From assembly GCF_036373705.1 (NCBI RefSeq), contig NC_089866.1, positions 5,444,001-5,508,000 on the forward strand: 64,000 nt of DNA. The letters are read 5' to 3'. Made by a program: the position numbers and the translations under genes. Below, in pieces: positions 11,883 to 24,600 of this stretch (position 1 is its first letter; every line of letters begins with the position of its first letter). This DNA is from Amia ocellicauda. Lineage: Eukaryota > Chordata > Actinopteri > Amiiformes > Amiidae. The notes below the pieces were generated by a model. That model was not told the DNA's origin and made no database searches. It saw only the letters and a list, made by a program, of their open reading frames with translations.

Positions 11883-14800
11883 TCATACAACGTAAAGTTC
11901 ATAAACCTTCTTGACGCAGTAGGCCAAGGCGGCTAGCGCTATCGTGTTGTGGAGTCTCTTTCTGTGGATGTCGTCCTTCCTCACGAGCACCACGGGCGAG
12001 GAGGAGGTGAGCGTGTGCAGCGGCAGGCGGGACAGTTTCTGGCTGTCGTACTCCACTTGGTACTTGCAGCAGGGGTCGAACTGCCAGGAGATGCCGTAGA
12101 GGAGGGCACAGGCCACGCTGACGGCGCCGGCGGGCAGGGCCACGTAGCGTGAGTACTCCAGCGGCAGCGAGAGCGGCGTGAGCAGGCAGGACACCCCCGA
12201 CAGCACGGCCGTCTTGTGCAGGCAGTTCCCCACGGCGATCCAGCGTGCCGTCTCGTCCCCGATGCGCGTGGGCTCGATCACGATGTACTTGTACTGGGCC
12301 TCCAGGGCCTGCTCCAGCTCCCACTCGAACTGGTCCTGGGCATTCTCCCCATTGTAGATCTCGTGCACGATGTAGCAGTCTGTGGAGGACATCACACCCC
12401 TGTAAGGGCGAGGGGGCGGGGGTATGAGAGGACAACCGGTTAGGCCTCGGAGGCATAATAACACGTTAAATCAAGGCAGGGAATCTCACTTCTACAGCAC
12501 TGCTGGCCAAACTTTTAACAGAAAAACATTATTTGGACACTTGCAATGTTGATATTGCATGCAGAGCAGAAAACAGGAAACCCAAGTATAATTTGACCAC
12601 ATGTGCTGCACAAGTGAAGGCACTGATTCTCTCAGAGCAGCACATATTTACTGGTCAGTCGTCTATTGCACAATACAGAGCAGGAAGCACAGTGCCGATT
12701 TGTGTAAGAATTTAGTCTATTTTTAGACCTGCTACAGCATTCACTCTTTAATTCTTCTGTCGTTGATCAGGGTTTCACGATGCTGTGGGTACTGTACCCT
12801 TAACCGGACGGGAAACGTACGATCTGCGATTGAAGGTGGATCTGTAGTCGAAGCACTATTTGAATGATATACGCTAATTAAGGATGTTCTTACATCATTT
12901 TTTATTTCTGCTGGTTGAGATAAAGAAAGAAAAAAAAAAAGCTCAATAACCTCACGTCTGTGTTTACTAGTCTCGGAGGCATGAAGACAAGGCGAGCTCA
13001 ATTCTGTCCGTACATGACCTTTGATCTCATTAACTGACCTTGGTGGAGACTGGCCCTGTGACCCCGGGAGGACGCACTGCATTCTCCCCCTGATCGACTT
13101 GGGCCTATCCCTTCTGCTTTAAAAAAGACAAATCACACATTCAAACATCAGGGAGTTTACAGTAATTTCCCTGCTTGACAACTTTATGTTTGGAACTCTG
13201 AAACTATTTGTAAAACGTTCCAAGGTGCAGTAGTTTAGATCTGGGATATTGAAATAATAATTCGACAAAACAGCTCTTTAGTTCACACATTTTATTTAAA
13301 GAGGCTGACACTGTTGCCAAGCTCCAAGAATCAGACCCTCAGTCAACAACAGATGGCAGCTAGACCAATGATTTCCATCATCAAATATTGCTTCAACTAC
13401 CAGCCGCTAAAAATCCTGCAAACCTGATTTTTCTCCACTCACTTTCCAACAACAGTACCTAGTGGTGAAGCACATTTTATTCAATATGCTTTCCCAGAGT
13501 ATTTGACATGAATCAGACTTTAAAACATTAAGCCACACATGATCCACCTTCAATACAGGTGCTCCCTAACCCATTTTCGCGAACCACAAAATTACAAAAG
13601 ATGACAGCTTCCAGGTGCTGGTTAAAAAACGATCCTAAGTCAATGCAAAGTGAATCATATTGTTATACATCAGTGTAATTAGACGAAACCTGGACTTATG
13701 GCACTCCCACGTGTATTTATAATATTTATGTAATGCATCTACCCAACAAAAAAGGTTAAGCAAGTGATGACATGCTCTCCCAGCTTGCTTTCTTCAAATG
13801 GGCTTGATTAGCAGAGCACTTAATTTGTGTGGACTGCTGGTATGTGACGCCAGTTTGTGCTGCTTGGACAAAAAATATTACAACAAATGCTCAGAGCGCT
13901 TAGTAATGTTCACAGGTCTTAGTTATGGTTTTACATATTACTGTCATTAGCAGTTAAAAGAGCTATAGAAATCTGACTTTGAACTGGACTGTAGGACTCC
14001 AGCCTATTAAGTAGGAAATGTGATATTGCAAGAACTCTTTTAATGGAAGTGAATTGCAATTTAGGATCTTTAGATGGAAAACGTACAACTAGTTTCCTAT
14101 TCTGAGTTATGTATGTAGTGAAGGTGTCTTGGCTTTTATTGATGGGTTCACATCATGCAGCTCACATGTATGGGTGTTCACACTTTGAGAAACTAAATGT
14201 AATACCAGAAAAGGCCTTGGAAAGTGGTAACAGGTGTTAGGTGAACAAGACGGTCATCTATAATTCATCCTGACAATACACGTCTCCGCTTTATTTACAG
14301 CAGCCAGGTCAAAGTGACAGAGAGGACAGCGCACAAAATGGCTCCAGTGAAGAACAGCCAAACAAAACAGATCCATATGTTATATAGATATATATAGATT
14401 AACAACTATGCACGGAGGGTTTGCATTCATAGAAGGGTACACAAGAAAATAAGACGGGCATCATTAAAATATGCTAATGTTGAACATGTGCATGTGTTTA
14501 GCACCGTGATAACATGGACTCAACTGCTGCAGATGCTTTATGTGCAGGTGGATGCATTTGGGAGAAAAAAAAAACCAGGAGAAAATGTTATGCGGCCTTC
14601 GCGTAATTTTCCCCACGGTAGTCTTTCCAGGGAGGTGCAATTGTGGGTACATTACTACAGGACTGATGGGGAGGGCTGTGGAGAAACTTTTCAACTGCAG
14701 GACATGTTCTCCCTACTTTACAAACAGAGGTGTGCATGGGAGCATTGCAAAAAAACGGGAAAATGACCCGGCCTAATAATCCTCGTCATGCAATGTCAGA

Positions 14801-15338
14801 GGACGAACAAAACCCACGAAGAAAACGGCAGGTCAGACACGTCTACGAGAGCAAACAACAGCAAAAAGACAATTGCATGCATTTATTTATTTATTTATTT
14901 CCCACTCGCTCCGGCGTATTCCACCATTTTCCTCATTCCCCTCTGCCTTTGCAGCTACACCGCGACTCCTCCGTGCGTTTTGTTCAAGGACTCTTCCACA
15001 CCCACGAAACCCCTGAAGATACAGCGTCCAGGGTGCACCATTTTCTGTGCATCGTCGGGGTTTTGTTTTTAGAGGTTAAAACCTGTTTTACCGCGATCCC
15101 GTGCACGGGATAACCAAAACAAGACCACACACACACACACACAAATGGACGGATATGGCCAACTGACGACAACAACGGACACATCCCCGGGCCCCTCAGG
15201 GACGAGAGAGCGCCGGGAGAGCAGCACCGTCGCCGGGGCTGAGTTGAGGAGTTTAAACTCCGCTCGACGGTTCAAATAAAGTAGCACTGACCTCTCCCTG
15301 TTGACTGGGACACCGCGCCTCCTTCCCCACGCCGCCAT
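11883..15338 (-). CDS. TMEM11: TMEM11, mitochondrial inner-membrane morphology protein (two coding exons)
   Basis: Coding exon 1 is 15338-15292 (ATG at 15338, donor GTCAGT) and exon 2 is 12399-11883 (acceptor TTACAG, TGA stop at 11885-11883). An arginine codon is split across the intron. The joined protein is 187 aa (human about 192) and begins MAAWGRRRG like human TMEM11. The central part is nearly invariant: STDCYIVHEIYNGENAQDQF (21-40) and YKYIVIEPTRIGDETARWI (52-70). Two hydrophobic segments lie near residues 79-96 and 101-121, and HRKRLHNTIALAAL (161-174) precedes a hydrophobic C-terminus. Known role of the family: an inner mitochondrial membrane protein controlling cristae and mitochondrial shape, linked to MICOS and to BNIP3/BNIP3L. 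Exon 2 is strongly GC-rich compared with its AT-rich surroundings. Confidence 0.96.
15125..15144 (+). repeat. (CA)n microsatellite in TMEM11 intron 1
   Basis: A short uninterrupted run of about nine CA units lies 150 bases inside the only TMEM11 coding intron. Confidence 0.85.
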
Positions 15339-15349
15339 CTTGGAGACTC
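15336..15349 (-). promoter_or_regulatory. YY1-type motif near the TMEM11 start codon
   Basis: Reading the minus strand, CCAAGATGGCGGCG spans about 15343-15330, so the motif includes the ATG itself. CAAGATGGCGGC is the classical YY1 binding sequence, often found just downstream of the start site in housekeeping promoters. Confidence 0.6.
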
Positions 15350-15380
15350 AACACACTGCTGCTGTCACAACGTGCAGCGG

Positions 15381-15400
15381 TGCATCACGGGAGATGTAGT
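15381..15400 (-). promoter_or_regulatory. ZNF143/STAF-type motif in the TMEM11 promoter
   Basis: On the minus strand the sequence is ACTACATCTCCCGTGATGCA, close to the long ZNF143 (SBS) consensus of ACTACA, two bases, TCCC, then ATGC. It lies 43 bases upstream of the TMEM11 start codon, in the strand sense of the gene. Confidence 0.7.
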
Positions 15401-15452
15401 TTTCTGCCCGGCGCCCGCTTCCCGTGGTACGCTTGAAGGTGTTTCACTGGGA

Positions 15453-15468
15453 ACTACGACCCCCATCG
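15453..15468 (+). promoter_or_regulatory. Degenerate third ZNF143-type motif
   Basis: ACTACGACCCCCATCG keeps the ACTAC and CCC blocks of the ZNF143 consensus but not the rest. It lies between two better matches. Confidence 0.3.
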
Positions 15469-15571
15469 ACCCGGGGGGCTCTGTCTCTTTACGGACACGT
15501 TCACGGGAAAAGCTGCGTGCAACTCGGCGAGTTTACCATGAGGAAAGTTGGCCGGTCGGGACGGAAAACAG

Positions 15572-15590
15572 ACTACATTTCCCACTGCCG
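15572..15590 (+). promoter_or_regulatory. Second ZNF143/STAF-type motif upstream of TMEM11
   Basis: ACTACATTTCCCACTGCCG matches the first half of the ZNF143 consensus well (ACTACA, two bases, TCCCA). It points away from TMEM11. A CCAAT box follows at 15612-15616. Confidence 0.55.
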
Positions 15591-15660
15591 GTGTCGCGAA
15601 AGCTGCAGTGGCCAATCGAAGGCAAGGACAACACTATGGGGCTCTGCTTAGGACAATTCA

Positions 15661-18600
15661 CACTGGAATTGAATTAAATAAACGTTTAGCTAATTTAAAA
15701 AAGTATTTAATGTAAATGATTCATGCATTTTGAAGTATCTTAATATAGTTTGAACTACAGGGTACTATACTTTAATATTATAATGTTATATAGTATTCAT
15801 GTATTCTTATTAAGATACTTTATATGTGTATACAATGAGGTTGCTGCCTTTGTAGGAGTTGAGTATTGCGTGACAGTTTAGTAGATTAGTGTCTTTTTTG
15901 CAAGAGAGGAAGAAAGTCACAACAGCCTACCCACTCACTGGCATCGTTTTCTAGTACAATCGTTCACACGTTCAGGTTTCTAAATTAAAATAGTTGTGGT
16001 TCAATGTCTGTGTTCAATTAGATCCCCCCATTGGAATTAACCATTGCTTTTAAGTACATTATAAGGTAATTTTACTGTCTGTGCATTATGCCCTCTCTAT
16101 ATCTGCACCACTGCATGCCTTCCTATAGGTCTCACTCAACAGTGAGCTCAGTGAGCAAATATTGAATCTGACGTCACTGGGATATTTCTGGTGTGCGCAT
16201 GGTGGTCAGAAATAAATACAGGGGCAGACAATGAGGAGATGTGTGTTATTTGTAGGGCAGGTATGTGTGATTATATTCATGAAAACAAACATTTATAAAA
16301 TAAAAATAATCTGGACTTCATAAAGGAAAATTAGGGCTCACTTCAGACACACACTCATTTCCAACCACAGCAGAAGCCAAAGTGAAAATTGACGGGAATA
16401 AAAAAAAACCACTAGATTCCCTGGAAAGGAGAGGGGGAATGATGTTATGAAGTGAAATATTCCATTAGACATAACAATTGGCTACTGTGCACCCGAAGGG
16501 CCACTGAAACAGGCCTCTGCTCACGCCGAGCCACAGGTGTTAAAGTGTGTAGCGAACTAAAGAAGATGACACCATGAGCAGGGGTCAGGCGGTGATGACA
16601 AGGCTGTATGAAGTGTTGTGGAAGACCGGGTGGCATGCTGTAATGGAAAAGCCATCCATTGTGGGAGACTGTACATGACAGTGCTGCAGGCAATCTATAC
16701 CCATCTTTTCAACGGCTCCAATAGAAAGGCACGAGGGAGGGCTGGGGGAGATAATACATGCTCTGTGGCTGTGAGCCCTCGGACCCCCCCACATCCCCTA
16801 TGAATCTCCACTTCGGCCTCCTGACAATCCTCGTAAATGTCTCCCCTGTAGATTAACGGAGTCTATTCAGCACTCAGTCATAGCGGGACAATGCAGACGG
16901 ATAGCCTGGCATTATTTGACAACAGGGGGCTGTGCTAGGACTGGGCCCCTTTCCAGCTGCCCCGTGCCGAAATGACAATGGAGCTGCAGAGGCAAGACAC
17001 TGTATTTCTCCGTTCAGGTCTGGATCTCGCTTCACAGCCCTGCAGCATTTTTTTTGTTATTTGCATCTGCACCCATAAAGAGGCCATCCAGTAACACTGT
17101 ATCATGGTTTCGAGCAGCTTAAGCTCACAACTTCGATGGAAGTGTGGAATTATTTATAACGAAAACAGAGGACGCAGTCATATTTTATGTGGCTGTTATA
17201 GTCTCTAATGTGTTCTTTGGGTCTGTCCTGTTTCTCCTTTGAAATATATCAAGGAATGTAGGGTAACTACACAGCCATGTCAATGGAGCATTCATTCTCG
17301 CTGGGACGGGCATTGTACAGTAGGAACAGAGCTCAACATCCTTGTTTAATTAGGAAAACTGTTGGGTTGCAGATCTTCTAGTTCAGTGGCTCCCAGATAA
17401 CTGCAAGTAGGCCAGTAAGGCAGTTAATGGTAGACTGTCCCTGTGCTCAGAGAAGAAGCGAACCCTCTGTGAGAAAATGGCAGTCGTTTTGGTGGCTGTA
17501 GCTTACAGAAGAAAAGCACACTGTTCTTTGCTTAGGACGGATTGGGACGTATGAAAAGAAAGAAAACATGAAAACATGCAGTATGTGGTTTTTCGAGGAT
17601 TAAATTTTAAACAGAAAGCTCAATGAGATGTCAGAGCAGTCATACACACAAATAATACACCTCAACAAACAGAAAAACTTGTGTTTATTCACATTTACTA
17701 TGAATTCTGTGATTCTGAGAAGGACAAGCTCAATTTACAGCATTAATATAACCAGTCCTGAGTTGTAAAGGCACATCATAAATAGAAGGAAAACAACCAT
17801 TTAATGAAGTACGGACACTCCTGACAGAGCGAGCACACAGCAATGCCAGTGGTATTCACAGTGGAGCAGCAGACAATATTCCCTCTCTTGTGAATTGGCT
17901 ACAAGTGTTCCTTGTTGTTTTCCAGGTTCTCTTCATGCTGAAACAAGAGGACAATTCATACATGAAGAGACACCAAAGTAGTCTTCAAGAACTGACAGGT
18001 ATGTTTCACACAGTCGCATTGCAGATACTACGTTCTGTTAATCATATTACAACAATCCTGGCTGTTTACTCCCAAAACACATTAAACCCCAATTGGAAAA
18101 TATTGACAGGGAATGGACAGAAAAAAAAAGTAAATATTTAATTCAGTGCTGGTGTTCGCTAATACAGACACAAATATACTCAATAATATGCTCTAAGCTG
18201 TCCAACCTGAACTGTTTTCGCTACTACATGTACTGAATATCATGGATATTTGTTGCTTCCTAACAAATGGCTTTTAGTTGATACACACACATCACACATC
18301 TGAGGTTGAAACTTGTTAAAACTGCATTTTTGTTCCACTAGCTCATCCCTATTAACTCCTTTGCAGAGTGAGAACCGACGGGTATTTGCTTTAAAACTTT
18401 AATATGATTCAAAACCTGTACAAATGTATATCAGAAAATTCTTTCAGATCTGATGTCTCAAATAAAATGCTAATATACTGGCTTCAAAAATAGAAATGGT
18501 CACAGTAAGAGGTGTTTTTTTTTCCTTCTCATCTGCTCTTCTCACCCTCCAGCTGCACATGAGTATCTTTGCTCAATTTACCAAAATTACCAGAGAGTGG

Positions 18601-20313
18601 GAAGGAATATTATGCAGTGTGGCTTGGCTAGAAAATTGTGTGTGTGTGTGTGTGTATGGGGGTGATTCAATCCAATTTCATGCTTCCCATTTGATCAGAG
18701 GGAATCGCCTTCCAGGTTACTCCTGCTTTGCACGTTCTTCACACATGGATTACAGAAAGCAGAGAAATCAAAGTCAACGACCGGGAGAAAAATGACATGT
18801 TGAATGAATAATTATAAATGACTGATTTCATTCTTGAACCTGAGTCATAATGAATGGGAAGAACCAGGGCCATTTAAATAATTAAAGCAGCACTCTCCCC
18901 AGTGTTTTATTATGTGTGTCAGGACAGATGTCGATGGGAAATGCAGTTGCAGGAAAAATACTTTGGTTTCATTTTCTATTTTTATGTTTTGTTACTAATC
19001 CTGGAATGCAGACAGACCCTGCTATAGGGTCCCCAAACACAGATACTATCAATCTCCTTTTATCTGTCCATTTATGGTCTGTGTGCCAGTTACATACATT
19101 CCTTTATAGTACTGAAGGTAAACTGAAAAGAACGTGACCTGAAGCTGACATCGACAAAGATAATCTGAAACATCTCGTTTGCTCCGTTTATTCTGTGGTC
19201 TCAGAAAACCCTAACAAAACCTATCAATAATGTTGTGCGTTCAAATGCGGAGGGCACTCTACAAATTATATGAAGTGATATATGTATCTTTTTTTAAATG
19301 CACAGAGGATAATGGCAGTAAATGACTGTATCTAGCGCAGTCCTCATGGTCTGCTTTGTCTTTTTCCTCTGGCTGGGCTGAACTGAGTGATTGGCTGAAT
19401 ATAATGGTAATAATAACAACTTGGGATTCATATCCGTTACAGACACACAGAGAAACCACAGGTTCCTTTTCAAACTAAGAAAATATCTGTCTACCCCCCC
19501 AATTTTATTACACACACTGTGATATCTTCTGTAATGCACTAATTGCAGTACCAGTTCAGGAAGTTTGTCTTGCTTTACCAAGGAAGCAAAAAGGTCAGCG
19601 AGATAAGAAGCAGGAGTTTATCAGTATTGCGTAGTTTAAAAGAAAAGCGGTTGTCAAATCCAACTGCCTTTACTACTTATCAGCGGAAGGTCACTTGCCC
19701 TTCTAAATAATAACTTCCCTGGGGACAGCAGTTGACCATGACCTTGTGTATTTTTCCCAACTCGCATTGTGCACATTTGTAAGGAACTAAGGATCTGCAG
19801 TACTGACATTTATGGTTTTGTAAAGGAGTTATTAGGATTTAGGTACGTGCAATTCCCTGTCGTAGATTTATAGATGTATAAAAAGCTGGTTAACTTTACA
19901 GTTGGCTATGCAGACTCCTGTCCACTTCTCTCTCTGCGGCTTTCTTTGCAATCTTAGGAGTGAAATTCAATGCAGGAGTAGAACTGTGTTATTAAGTTTT
20001 CCAATGACGCTATATACAAGCATGGAGTCGATTATAGCCTGCTTTTTGGGTCCCTGCCCTAGATACTTCACTTCCTAGAAAGCGTGAAATGGCTTCTATC
20101 CTGATGTACAGCAACGTTCTGGCTTAGCTTCCTCTGTATTAATACTGTTGCCCAGAAGAGTTTTTTAGTGGTGTTAGTTTTTTTTTTTGTGGTGGGGGAG
20201 TTCAGGAGTTGGGAAAGAAAGCTGTTCACATATCTTTCAGTTGTGCCATAGAGAGTCTACTGTACCCCCTTGCTCTTCGGAGAGAGTGATATTTTAAAGA
20301 TTTGCCGAAACCC
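15661..20313. other. Intergenic interval between TMEM11 and NATD1
   Basis: I see no gene here. The sequence is AT-rich, with a (TG)n run at 18638-18657, several poly-A/T tracts and no long open frame with recognisable protein similarity. The right part may be the NATD1 3' untranslated region. Confidence 0.6.
18638..18657 (+). repeat. (TG)n microsatellite
   Basis: An uninterrupted run of about ten TG units in non-coding sequence. Confidence 0.85.
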
Positions 20314-20319
20314 TTTATT
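20314..20319 (-). terminator. Candidate NATD1 polyadenylation signal
   Basis: TTTATT on plus (AATAAA on minus) is the first such hexamer I find downstream of the NATD1 stop, about 1.3 kb away. The real 3' end could lie further left. Confidence 0.3.
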
Positions 20320-20805
20320 AGCGGTGGGTTGACCTGCTACATCTTCAGAATACAGTGAATATACAGGAAGAAGATATTACTGGGGTGGAAACATATACGA
20401 TAGTTCTAACTATTAATAGTACATAAAAACAGCCTTTATATAGATTTATAAAAATAATAACAAAATTTCGATAGGCTTCAAAGATGAGGAATCGGTGGCA
20501 GCTTCACTGGCGGCTGGAGTGCGGTTTTCCTCTTCAGTGAGATTATAAAATCCTATAATATTGCCCTTTAAATTCAACCAACTTACAGTATACCCGCACT
20601 AGGTCTCTGCTTATTCTGTTGGGATGATAACCATAATTTCTAACATCTATACAGATGTCCTACACAGATTTTTTTTTTTTTTTCATGTAACAGCATAATA
20701 ATGGTCATGCAGGTGATGACCTTTACTTACTTTACGATTCAAACTTGTATCAAAAGAGGCTGACCGTTCCTAAAAGATTATTTAAACGCTCAAGACAGAC
20801 ATGGG

Positions 20806-20830
20806 CCACTCCACTCCACTCCACTCCACT
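20806..20830 (+). repeat. (CCACT)5 pentanucleotide repeat
   Basis: Five exact CCACT units lie in the probable 3' untranslated region of NATD1. Confidence 0.9.
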
Positions 20831-21615
20831 CAGCTGGGCCCGTCTGGTCTTATTGGTCAAAACAGATTCCTGGGCCGATGGGTATCCACAATGCACCCTG
20901 AATACATTTAGCAACTGAATACAAACAGACCAAAGAAAACAAAACAAAGTCCTGAATATGATTTTCGTCCGTTCTCCAATGGCAGCATCTCCTGGCATGG
21001 AAACGAAGGCGTCCAGATGTCTCACTACTAGACCCTGGTCATTTCGGCTGGGCAGAACTTGGATAACTTCCTTGCCTGTCTTGTCAAGCGGCAGACAAGG
21101 CGTGCGGCATCGGAAACTGCCCTCCTCGCCGTCCAGCCCATTTCAGAAGCTCCCTGGACTCCCTGGGATGCTGGGAAACGTCTCGTCACATCCCCCCGGT
21201 GAAACGCGGTCACATACAAACACCCTGTGATTCTGAGACCTGGGCCGGGGCAAAAACAACATGTGCACCGTGGAGCAACGGCTGGGGTTGAAAAAGGCCT
21301 TCCTGGGATGAAGTGCTTCCCTGACGAATAAATGTTGTCCAGATTGGCTCCTCTGGGCTGGGCCCGTCAGCGTCTGTCATTGGTCTCAGCTCTCCGACGC
21401 GTGCAGGTGCAAGCACAACTCAAGACACACAGCTGCAAATAGAGTCTGGGGAGTCCCTGTGCTCCTGGATGCCACACAACCCTCACAACTGTACCCCCCC
21501 CACCCCCCCACTAACACTCTCCCTCTGCCCCCCACCCAGCTCTCCCTATCCTCCAGCAACATAGAGCCCCCTTCTCTCCTCCTCCCTTCATCTCCCCGTC
21601 TCCATCGATTCGGTG

Positions 21616-24600
21616 TCAGTGCAAGATGCGTTCCAGGTACTGAGGCTGTGGATTCTCCTTCACATACTTCTGGATGTACCAGCAAGTCAGGTGGGCCTTC
21701 AGGTCCTCTTCAACCACGAAATCCATGGCCGCCTAGACAGAGAGCGGAAGAAGAAGCAAGAGTGCTCAGGGGTTGTATTTTATAGGAAATGCAACCCGCG
21801 TTTCATAAAAATATGATTTGTCAGTAAATGCCGGGACAGGGATGCATTGTCCTGACACCTAAATGCTCTAAATCTGTTCCACACTAACAAGATGCACACT
21901 CCTCTATTAGCACCGATGACAAACCGACACTAATTTCCAGTAGCAGCAGCATTAATCCACAGCTAAAACCATGTGGATCCCGAGGCCCGATAAACGAGAC
22001 CTGAAATAAATCAGGCTTGAGACACACAGGAAAGATACACTGTCATTCTCACACTCTCGGCACAGGATCACGCCGAGCCGGACGATAGTGAAGTGTGAAG
22101 CAGAATGAAGATTATGAATCAATCTAAACATTAGAGGCAAGAAACCCTCCCTTTCTCCGATTCTCTCTCTCCAGATTTCTCTGCACGGTTTTCGTTTCAT
22201 TGCAGTCAGAAGAAAATGAAGTGAACTGCGGAGAACTGGCCTGTTTTTCTTTCCACATTACACAGAGCAGATAATTTAACCGAGCCCCCGTCCCTCTTTA
22301 ATTCTTGCCAGATTGTCACAGAACCCTGGATTGTCCATTAAGAGATCCTGTGAGAGTTATTACACGGATGCAGAACTAAAACAAAAACATGAGCAATTTA
22401 GCACAGAAACCAGTCTTTAAATTCTGACTAGTCCATTGATAGCTGAAGGAAAATTAGCCTCGATCCAAAGTTTCAATGGCTAGAACAACAGGTAAATGAA
22501 GTCTGAGGCCAGTTAAACACTTCATACCAATCCACTTCGATAGCTTATTTCTAGAGTTATTCAATTTTAAATCTATCAAAATAACACTTTGCTCACTTCC
22601 CAAATGATAAGAAAAGGACTCCAATTGTAAGTGATTTTTAAATGTAAACATCATAAACCTTTCTCTTCAGAGGTTATTTTCCTAAAAACCTTCTGAACAA
22701 ATACCTGCATGTGCCTGTCTTTTAGTTCACTGGGTTTCGTTTCTGTTATGTACGGTGGCCTGTTGAGGCCATGGTCTTGTCTTATGATTAATTACTGTAC
22801 TCACTCGTTTATGTCGTGATCATGAGATAAACAAGTGAGTACAGTAACTATCATAAGATGGTTAGCACAAGATAATGACTTGTACGATCAAGATAGCAAG
22901 ATAAATCTTGTGTTCATGAGATAAAGTCAATTTTGTTAGGGTTAGGTGACCACAATAATTTTGCGACAGAAATCACACAATGTAAGACGGGAAAATATCC
23001 TTATGTCCATCAGACGTATTCCCACGGAGCTCGGATCCCAGGGCTGGATCCCTTGTTCAAATCTCTTTACTGCCTATGCCAGAGCGTTCCTAACTGCATC
23101 TTCCACAATAACAAATGCAGAAGACAGGCCATCAATAATTTAAAGGCCTTATTTCAGCTATGGAAATAAACAGACATATTTCTCATCTGAACAGTAATAT
23201 ACAAAGACTGGCAAGCCTTGTTGTGGATTTGGGAGTATTGCTACAGCATGCTGATTGTACTGTGCAGTGGAGGACTGGCATATCGAGTCGCATTTATCCC
23301 CTAGTGTAGTTCGATACATGGAGGGAAAAAATATATATCACAAAGGAAAATGTTGAATATTCTGTAAGATTCTGCTCCTTCAAATGAATTCTATTATTAT
23401 TCTTTTGTTGACATAAAAAAGGGAAATCTTACACTTCTAAACTGGCACATCTAGTGGTTACGTTACCAAATAAACACTGTGTTGTCAAGACAAGGCCCTG
23501 CATCAATGTTTGTATTAAGTACGAATTCCCTGGCTTCCAGGAAGACAAGAAAACCGAATGCTGTTTTTTCCACCGTGCAGTTTATTTTCAAGCCAACTTG
23601 AATGCTGCTGGGAAAATTGAGTTTGATGACCATGCCGGACCTTCCAAGTTCCGGACGTCATTCGTGCCAATACCACAGGTATTCCTTCCTGGTAATGCCT
23701 CGTATCGGCTCTGCTTTGGCTCCAACACTCAAATGTACAGTTACTGCAGTGCACAGGGAAGTCATTAGCAGCAGCACTTGAGCAACTCCTGATAAGAGAA
23801 ACATTACAAACACAGTGTCCTCCCTTTGAGACGCTGATAAAGACAGATGTCTTCCCCAAAGCCCTGATACTGGGGAGAAGTCTAAACATTCCTCAGCTAA
23901 AACAAGCATCTTCAGCAGAGAGCACAAGTGAAATTATTCCATTTAAGGCAAGAAAAAAATATATATTTTACTGGCTTGAGCTATTCGATTGTTTATTTTG
24001 GCCAACTTTAATATATATGCTGTTGCTTCTCCTGTGGGACTTCAGTTCTGCGGGTATTTTAGAGTTGCATGTCATTCAGCTGCATTGAAAAAGCATTTTT
24101 GTGAGCATTTCATTTTCTTTTTCTCTACTGAGTGGAAAAATTAGGGTCTGAAAATGTGTACGCTTGCCCCATTTAAAATGGGCTCTAAATATTTTCATTA
24201 ACAATGGATTTTGTTTTGAAAGCTGTCAGAATAGGACAGGATGCATAAACACAGAAAAGACTACTGCTGCAATATATATACCCAAAACCCTACCCTAAGT
24301 CTCCATTTAACTCAGATTTTTGCATGTTCTAAGTTGGCCAGCAAAGTTTATTTCTTGTTAAGGCACTGTGCAAACTCCTGGCTGCTCTTAGCTCTGGAAG
24401 CCTGCAGTTTTGCTCTGTGTTGCATGCCAGTGGTCAGCTCCTGTAGCTCCTGCCAGCCGGGCTCAGGAATGTTAAACCACTCGTGGGTAAAGCCTGCACT
24501 CTCTGATAAATGCTTCTGTCTCCAAGAGTTGGCCCCTCTGAGGAACTGTTTCATGATTGCCTCACACTGCTGAATTTCATAGATCTGTACATGTTAAGAG

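Noticed and set aside
11899..12456. 185-codon minus-strand frame over TMEM11 exon 2
   Set aside because: It is a frame-shifted shadow of the TMEM11 coding exon, arising from its high GC content.
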